Positions 21,773 to 26,533 of a DNA stretch of 26,533 nucleotides are shown here, one piece after another. Under the pieces are notes generated by a model. That model did not search any database. It worked only from the letters and a program-made list of their open reading frames with translations, and had not been told where the DNA came from. The translations under genes were made by a program, and so were the position numbers. This stretch comes from Psychrobacter sp. UBA3483 (lineage in GTDB: Bacteria > Pseudomonadota > Gammaproteobacteria > Pseudomonadales > Moraxellaceae), in the NCBI RefSeq assembly GCF_002377905.1, contig NZ_DFQS01000015.1, positions 1 to 26,533 of the forward strand. Reading direction: 5' to 3'. Position 1 is the stretch's first letter. Every line of letters starts with the position of its first letter.

Positions 21773-23317
21773 ATGCAACAATTGAATCCAGCGGAAATCA
21801 GTAATCTGATTAAGCAGCGTATTCAAGACCTTGATGCGGGTGCAACTGCAAAGAATGAAGGCACGATTGTCAAAGTATCTGACGGTATCGTGCAGATTCA
21901 TGGTCTTGAAGATGCCATGTACGGCGAAATGATTGAGTTTGAAGGTGAAATCTACGGAATGGCGCTTAACTTAGAGCGTGATTCTGTTGGTGCAGTAGTA
22001 TTAGGCGACTTCCTAAAACTACAAGAAGGTCAAAAAGCCTATTGTACTGGTCGCATTTTGGAAGTACCCGTAGGTCCTGAGTTGCTAGGCCGTGTTGTTG
22101 ATGCATTAGGTAACCCTATTGATGGCAAAGGTCCTATCGATGCCAAGATGACTGATAAAGTCGAAAAAATCGCCCCAGGCGTAATCGACCGTCAATCAGT
22201 TGATCAACCAGTCATGACTGGTTATAAAGCCGTTGATACCATGATTCCAATCGGTCGTGGTCAGCGTGAGCTTATCATTGGTGACCGTCAGACGGGTAAA
22301 ACCGCGATGGCTATCGATGCGATCATTGCGCAAAAAGCATCTGGTATTAAATGTGTATACGTCGCAATCGGTCAGAAACGTTCTACCATTGCTAACGTGG
22401 TACGTAAGCTTGAGCAAACTGGTGCGCTTGAATATACCACTGTTGTCGTTGCTTCAGCGTCAGAGCCAGCAGCACTTCAATATATCGCACCGTACTCAGG
22501 TTGTACGATGGGTGAATACTTCCGTGACCGTGGTGAAGATGCGCTGATTGTATTTGATGACTTATCAAAACAAGCCGTTGCTTATCGTCAAATCTCACTA
22601 TTGCTACGCCGTCCGCCAGGTCGTGAAGCGTATCCTGGTGACGTATTCTACTTGCACTCACGTTTACTTGAGCGTGCATCACGCGTAAACGCCGCGTACG
22701 TAGAAAAATTCACCAATGGTGAAGTGGTTGGTAAAACTGGTTCTTTAACCGCGCTACCTATCATTGAAACCCAAGCCGGTGACGTATCTGCCTTCGTACC
22801 AACCAACGTGATTTCAATCACTGATGGTCAGATTTTCTTAGAGTCTAGCCTATTTAACTCAGGTATCCGTCCAGCAGTCAACGCTGGTATCTCGGTATCG
22901 CGTGTTGGTGGTGCTGCTCAGACGAAGATTATCAAGAAACTGTCTGGTGGTATCCGTACTGCATTAGCTCAGTATCGTGAATTGGCAGCATTTGCTCAGT
23001 TTGCATCAGACCTTGATGATGCAACTCGCGAACAGCTTGATCATGGTGAGCGCGTGACTGAGTTGATGAAGCAAAAACAATATCAGCCAATGTCTATCTC
23101 TGAGCAAGCCGCGGTTATTTATGCGTCGAACGAAGGCTTCTTAGCGGACGTTCCTGTTGAAAAAATTGGTTCTTTTGAAGAAGCTTACTTACGCTATATG
23201 CATGATGAGCAGAGTGAATTGATGCGTGAGATTGATGACACTGCGAATTATAATGATGATATCGCAGGTCGTTTAAAGTCATCTTTAGAGACCTTTAAAC
23301 AAAATCACAGTTATTAA
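21773..23317 (+). CDS. atpA: ATP synthase F1 subunit alpha
   Basis: 514-residue non-catalytic nucleotide-binding subunit. The P-loop GDRQTGKT is at 170-177 and the arginine finger Arg377 is in GISVSRVGG. The N-terminal beta-barrel domain and the C-terminal helical domain are full length. Two purine-rich sites (AAAGGAA and AAGG) precede the ATG at 21773. A 249-bp spacer follows before atpG. Confidence 0.98.
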   Translation: MQQLNPAEISNLIKQRIQDLDAGATAKNEGTIVKVSDGIVQIHGLEDAMYGEMIEFEGEIYGMALNLERDSVGAVVLGDFLKLQEGQKAYCTGRILEVPVGPELLGRVVDALGNPIDGKGPIDAKMTDKVEKIAPGVIDRQSVDQPVMTGYKAVDTMIPIGRGQRELIIGDRQTGKTAMAIDAIIAQKASGIKCVYVAIGQKRSTIANVVRKLEQTGALEYTTVVVASASEPAALQYIAPYSGCTMGEYFRDRGEDALIVFDDLSKQAVAYRQISLLLRRPPGREAYPGDVFYLHSRLLERASRVNAAYVEKFTNGEVVGKTGSLTALPIIETQAGDVSAFVPTNVISITDGQIFLESSLFNSGIRPAVNAGISVSRVGGAAQTKIIKKLSGGIRTALAQYRELAAFAQFASDLDDATREQLDHGERVTELMKQKQYQPMSISEQAAVIYASNEGFLADVPVEKIGSFEEAYLRYMHDEQSELMREIDDTANYNDDIAGRLKSSLETFKQNHSY

Positions 23318-23566
23318 TTTAACGGGTTAAACCTGAAGTGGTTAGCGCTCGGCTTTAGAGCGCAAAAAGTGGCGCATTATTTAAGAAACTTTTTAAGTCT
23401 AAAAGACTTTCCTTTAAGATAATCGCGCCGCTGTTTTAACCAATGAAGGTCTAAGATTGCGTCATGCCACAAGATGTAAAGACATTATTTCGATAAGTTC
23501 AGTGTTTTATATTAAATGATTGTTGCATACGCCCATGCTTTTTAACCCTCTTATATTGGAATCATT
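23318..23566 (+). other. atpA-atpG spacer with two hairpins
   Basis: 249 bp without a gene, long for an atp operon. It holds GCGCTC/GAGCGC (23345-23363) and AAGTCT/AGACTT (23395-23409). Neither is followed by a good T run, so they look like RNA-processing or stability structures more than terminators. Confidence 0.55.
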
Positions 23567-24448
23567 ATGGCAAGCTTAAAAGAGATACGTGCCAAAGTCA
23601 CCAGTATTAAAAGTACCCAGAAAATTACTCGCGCTATGCAAATGGTAGCTGCTAGTAAAATGCGCCGTGCCCAAGAGCGCATGGAAGTGGGTCGCCCGTA
23701 TGCTGATAGTATGCGCCGGGTTATTTCGCATTTGGTGCATGCCTCATCAGATTACAAACACCCATACATGGTCTCGCGTTCCGTTGATAAGGTTGGCTAT
23801 ATTGTCATCACATCAGATCGCGGCCTAGCGGGTGGTTTGAATATTAACCTATTCAAAGCTTTATCTAAAAGCATTCAGCAGTATCAAGACCAGTCCGTAC
23901 AAGCCGAGTTTGCCGTTATTGGTGCTAAAGGCGTGAGTTTCTTTAAAAACTTCGGTGGTAAAGTCACTTCAGCCGTTACTGACTATGGTGATAAACCGAC
24001 GTTTGAGCAATTAAACGCGCCGGTTCAAGCGATGTTAGAAGACTATAGCAACGGTAAATTAGACCGTATTTATGTGGTCTATAACCAGTTTGTCAACGCC
24101 ATGACCCAAAAACCGATTGTCAACCAATTGGTACCTTTACCAGAGGGTTCATTTGGTGATGAAGAAAGTGGCATACAAACAGAGCTGAGCTGGGATTATA
24201 TCTACGAGCCTGACATTAAAACCTTGATTGATGAATTACTTGGTCGCTATATCGAGTCGATTGTCTATCAAGCGGTAATGGAAAACATTGCCTCTGAGCA
24301 GTCTTCACGTATGGTTGCGATGAAAGCGGCAACAGATAATGCTGGTGACCTAATTAACGATTTACAGTTGGTTTATAATAAGCTGCGTCAAGCGGCGATT
24401 ACCCGAGAAATCTCGGAAATCGTTGGCGGTGCTGCTGCTGTTTCATAA
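23567..24448 (+). CDS. atpG: ATP synthase F1 subunit gamma
   Basis: 293-residue central shaft that rotates within the head. The N-terminal helix (ASLKEIRAKVTSIKSTQKIT, then RAMQMVAASKM) and C-terminal helix (DNAGDLINDLQLVYNKLRQA, then ITREISEIVGGAAA) form the coiled coil; the middle is the Rossmann-like domain including TSDRGLAGGLNINLF. Length is standard. The ribosome site TGGAAT is weak, notable after a long spacer. Confidence 0.97.
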   Translation: MASLKEIRAKVTSIKSTQKITRAMQMVAASKMRRAQERMEVGRPYADSMRRVISHLVHASSDYKHPYMVSRSVDKVGYIVITSDRGLAGGLNINLFKALSKSIQQYQDQSVQAEFAVIGAKGVSFFKNFGGKVTSAVTDYGDKPTFEQLNAPVQAMLEDYSNGKLDRIYVVYNQFVNAMTQKPIVNQLVPLPEGSFGDEESGIQTELSWDYIYEPDIKTLIDELLGRYIESIVYQAVMENIASEQSSRMVAMKAATDNAGDLINDLQLVYNKLRQAAITREISEIVGGAAAVS

Positions 24449-24498
24449 TTGAAACCCTTTATAAAACCCACTATATACAGAAGTTCAAGGAGAACGCA

Positions 24499-25932
24499 AT
24501 GAGTAGCGGTCGTATTGTACAGATTATTGGCGCGGTTCTTGACGTTGAGTTTGACCGTAACGAAGTTCCTCAAATTTTTGATGCCTTGCAAGTAGACGGC
24601 ACTGAAACCACCCTAGAAGTACAGCAACAACTAGGTGACGGTATCGTACGTACTATTGCGATGGGTTCAACCGAAGGTTTAAAGCGTAACCTACCAGTGA
24701 CTAACACAGGCGCACCTATTTCTGTACCAGTCGGTATGGGTACATTAGGTCGCATCATGGATGTTCTTGGTCGTCCTATCGATGAAGAAGGTCCAGTTGC
24801 TGCAGATGAGCGCTGGTCTATCCACCGTGAAGCCCCAAGCTATGCAGAACAGTCAAACAGTACTGAACTGCTAGAGACTGGTATTAAAGTTATCGATCTG
24901 CTTTGCCCGTTTGCTAAAGGTGGTAAAGTTGGTTTGTTTGGTGGTGCTGGTGTTGGTAAAACCGTCAACATGATGGAATTGATCAACAACATCGCCCTTA
25001 AACACGAAGGTTTATCTGTGTTTGCTGGTGTTGGTGAGCGTACTCGTGAAGGTAATGACTTCTATCACGAAATGCAAGAAGCGGGTGTTGTCAACGTTGA
25101 AGACTTTAGCAAATCTAAAGTTGCGATGGTATATGGTCAGATGAATGAGCCACCAGGTAACCGTTTACGTGTTGCACTGTCTGGTTTGACCATGGCTGAG
25201 TACTTCCGTGACACCAAAGATCCTGCCACTGGCAAAGGTCGTGACGTATTATTGTTCGTTGATAACATCTATCGTTATACGCTAGCGGGTACTGAAGTAT
25301 CAGCACTGCTAGGCCGTATGCCATCAGCGGTTGGTTATCAGCCAACGCTAGCTGAAGAAATGGGTATGCTGCAAGAGCGTATTACTTCAACGCAATCAGG
25401 TTCAATTACTTCTGTACAAGCGGTATATGTACCTGCGGATGACTTGACGGATCCATCACCAGCAACGACGTTTGCTCACTTGGATGCGACAGTAGTACTA
25501 AGCCGTGATATCGCCTCACAAGGTATCTACCCTGCGGTTGATCCACTAGATTCAACCTCACGTCAGCTTGATCCATTGGTTATCGGTGAAGAGCATTACA
25601 ACGTTGCTCGCGGCGTGCAGGAAGTTCTTCAGCGTTATAAAGAGCTTAAAGACATCATCGCCATTCTAGGTATGGATGAGTTGTCAGAAGAAGATAAACT
25701 AGTCGTTTATCGCGCGCGTAAAATCCAGCGCTTCTTGTCACAGCCATTCCACGTAGCAGAAGTGTTCACCGGTGCTCCTGGTAAATATGTGCCATTGCGC
25801 GATACCATTGCTAGCTTTAAAGCAATCATCGCTGGTGAGTACGATGATCTACCAGAGCAAGCTTTCTATATGGCGGGCGGCATCGACGAAGTTGTTGCTA
25901 AAGCAGAAAAAATGAAGTCTTCTGCAGCGTAA
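24499..25932 (+). CDS. atpD: ATP synthase F1 subunit beta (catalytic)
   Basis: 477-residue catalytic subunit. The P-loop GGAGVGKT is at 148-155, the catalytic glutamate region reads GVGERTREGND (Glu180), and Walker B VLLFVDNIYRYT is intact. The DELSEED-type segment reads DELSEED as in E. coli and contacts gamma. The start has AAGGAG nine bases upstream. atpC follows after 115 bp. Confidence 0.98.
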   Translation: MSSGRIVQIIGAVLDVEFDRNEVPQIFDALQVDGTETTLEVQQQLGDGIVRTIAMGSTEGLKRNLPVTNTGAPISVPVGMGTLGRIMDVLGRPIDEEGPVAADERWSIHREAPSYAEQSNSTELLETGIKVIDLLCPFAKGGKVGLFGGAGVGKTVNMMELINNIALKHEGLSVFAGVGERTREGNDFYHEMQEAGVVNVEDFSKSKVAMVYGQMNEPPGNRLRVALSGLTMAEYFRDTKDPATGKGRDVLLFVDNIYRYTLAGTEVSALLGRMPSAVGYQPTLAEEMGMLQERITSTQSGSITSVQAVYVPADDLTDPSPATTFAHLDATVVLSRDIASQGIYPAVDPLDSTSRQLDPLVIGEEHYNVARGVQEVLQRYKELKDIIAILGMDELSEEDKLVVYRARKIQRFLSQPFHVAEVFTGAPGKYVPLRDTIASFKAIIAGEYDDLPEQAFYMAGGIDEVVAKAEKMKSSAA

Positions 25933-25938
25933 GTTGTA

Positions 25939-25966
25939 TTGGTATGGGCTAACGAGTAGGTATAAT
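25939..25966 (+). promoter_or_regulatory. Candidate internal promoter before atpC
   Basis: -35 TTGGTA (25939-25944), 16-bp spacer, perfect -10 TATAAT (25961-25966). A 6-bp inverted repeat GAGTAG/CTACTC (about 25954-25985) brackets the -10, so it could be an operator or a small hairpin. atpC starts 81 bp later. Confidence 0.5.
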
Positions 25967-26047
25967 ATAACCTTTATATCTACTCCTCAGTAACGCATCG
26001 CAGTTTTTACTGTTTTTTGATCGCGCTTTGATGGTAAGGAATTAAGT

Positions 26048-26464
26048 ATGGCAACGTTACAATGTCGCGTCGTAAGTGCTCGTGAAGAGTTGTATTCAGG
26101 CGAAATTAGCATGTTAATAGCTAGTGGTACCGAAGGCGAAATTGGTATATTGCCAGGTCACACCCCGCTTATTACTTTGCTAAAACCCGGTCCGATGCGC
26201 GTACAAACGCCTAACGGTGAAGAAGAAGTCATTTATGTATCTGGCGGCGTGTTAGAAGTACAGCCAAAAATGGTCACCGTACTTGCTGATACCGCTATGC
26301 GTGCGCACAATCTTGACGAAAGTAAAATCGTTGAAGCACGTAAGAAAGCTGAGCAAATGCTGGTCAACCAATCTGATACCGTACAAACCAATGCGGCATT
26401 AGCGTCATTGGCTGAATCAGTCGCCCAGCTGCAGACTATTCGTAAATATAAAAACCGCGCTTAG
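26048..26464 (+). CDS. atpC: ATP synthase F1 subunit epsilon
   Basis: 138-residue rotor subunit that can inhibit hydrolysis. The N-terminal beta-sandwich is clear (LQCRVVSAREELYSGEISML, EGEIGILPGHTPLITLLKPG) and the C-terminal helical hairpin (about 90-138) is present, so the inhibitory part is complete. AAGGA precedes the ATG. It is the last gene of the operon within the window; the remaining 69 bp hold no recognised terminator. Confidence 0.96.
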   Translation: MATLQCRVVSAREELYSGEISMLIASGTEGEIGILPGHTPLITLLKPGPMRVQTPNGEEEVIYVSGGVLEVQPKMVTVLADTAMRAHNLDESKIVEARKKAEQMLVNQSDTVQTNAALASLAESVAQLQTIRKYKNRA

Positions 26465-26533
26465 TCACGCTTTATTTTTTGCTACAACCATAAAAAAACA
26501 GTCCATTAGAGTAATGCCAGTCAGTTAAGGCAA

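Noticed and set aside
9340..25425. Recurrent CAAGCGGT octamer in several places as a DNA-uptake signal
   Set aside because: Most copies fall in frame as Gln-Ala-Val codons; genome-wide counts would be needed to separate this from codon use.
1..26533. CRISPR arrays, defence systems, biosynthetic clusters
   Set aside because: No regularly spaced repeats of suitable length and no associated proteins are present; gene content is housekeeping.

Overview
The window looks like a chromosomal segment of a gammaproteobacterium of the Moraxellaceae, most likely Psychrobacter or a close relative. That placement is an inference from protein character (GlnK, AmtB, DksA, MurD and ATP synthase sequences), moderate GC with AT-rich spacers, and gene content. 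Almost everything is housekeeping, transport or regulation, with one eroded mobile-element edge at the left end.

Layout. (1) 1-525: a tRNA-Ser(GGA) gene on the minus strand with its own promoter and terminator. Downstream of it lie a cluster of GTTGGTCTA-type repeats and the interrupted start of a P4-type tyrosine integrase, which is the typical architecture of an integrative element inserted at a tRNA 3' end. (2) 656-2670: a secreted or envelope DNA/RNA non-specific endonuclease, a small unknown protein, and a periplasmic DUF2147 protein ending in a strong terminator. (3) 2706-4390 (minus): the glnK-amtB ammonium sensing and uptake pair, with a sigma-54-like promoter overlapped by a long inverted repeat. 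(4) 4854-7357 (minus): a SulP-family anion transporter followed by a tandem-domain universal stress protein, separated by a large hairpin. (5) 8032-11005: murD and ftsW of the division and cell-wall cluster, here split by a 358-bp spacer ending in a terminator-like hairpin. (6) 11106-12736 (minus): dksA and gluQ, a common gammaproteobacterial pair. (7) 13240-14076 (minus): a CpdA-type cyclic-nucleotide phosphodiesterase or metallophosphoesterase. (8) 14365-17839: the zinc regulon, zur-znuC-znuB (minus) divergent from znuA (plus), with a perfect palindromic Zur-box candidate between them. (9) 18174-26464: the F1Fo ATP synthase operon atpI-BEFHAGDC. It has unusually long spacers (726 bp atpI-atpB, 249 bp atpA-atpG, 115 bp atpD-atpC) carrying hairpins, a promoter-to-terminator unit and a putative internal promoter.

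How the genes connect. GlnK senses nitrogen status and gates AmtB. Zur represses its own znuCB operon and znuA when zinc is plentiful. MurD and FtsW act in septal peptidoglycan synthesis. DksA tunes transcription and GluQ modifies tRNA-Asp. The atp genes encode a proton-coupled ATP synthase (c-subunit Asp61 without a sodium-site signature).

I found no CRISPR array, defence island, secretion system or biosynthetic cluster. The best leads for something undescribed are non-coding: the 18.9-19.06 kb unit ahead of atpB, the glnK control region, and the tRNA-Ser/integrase junction.
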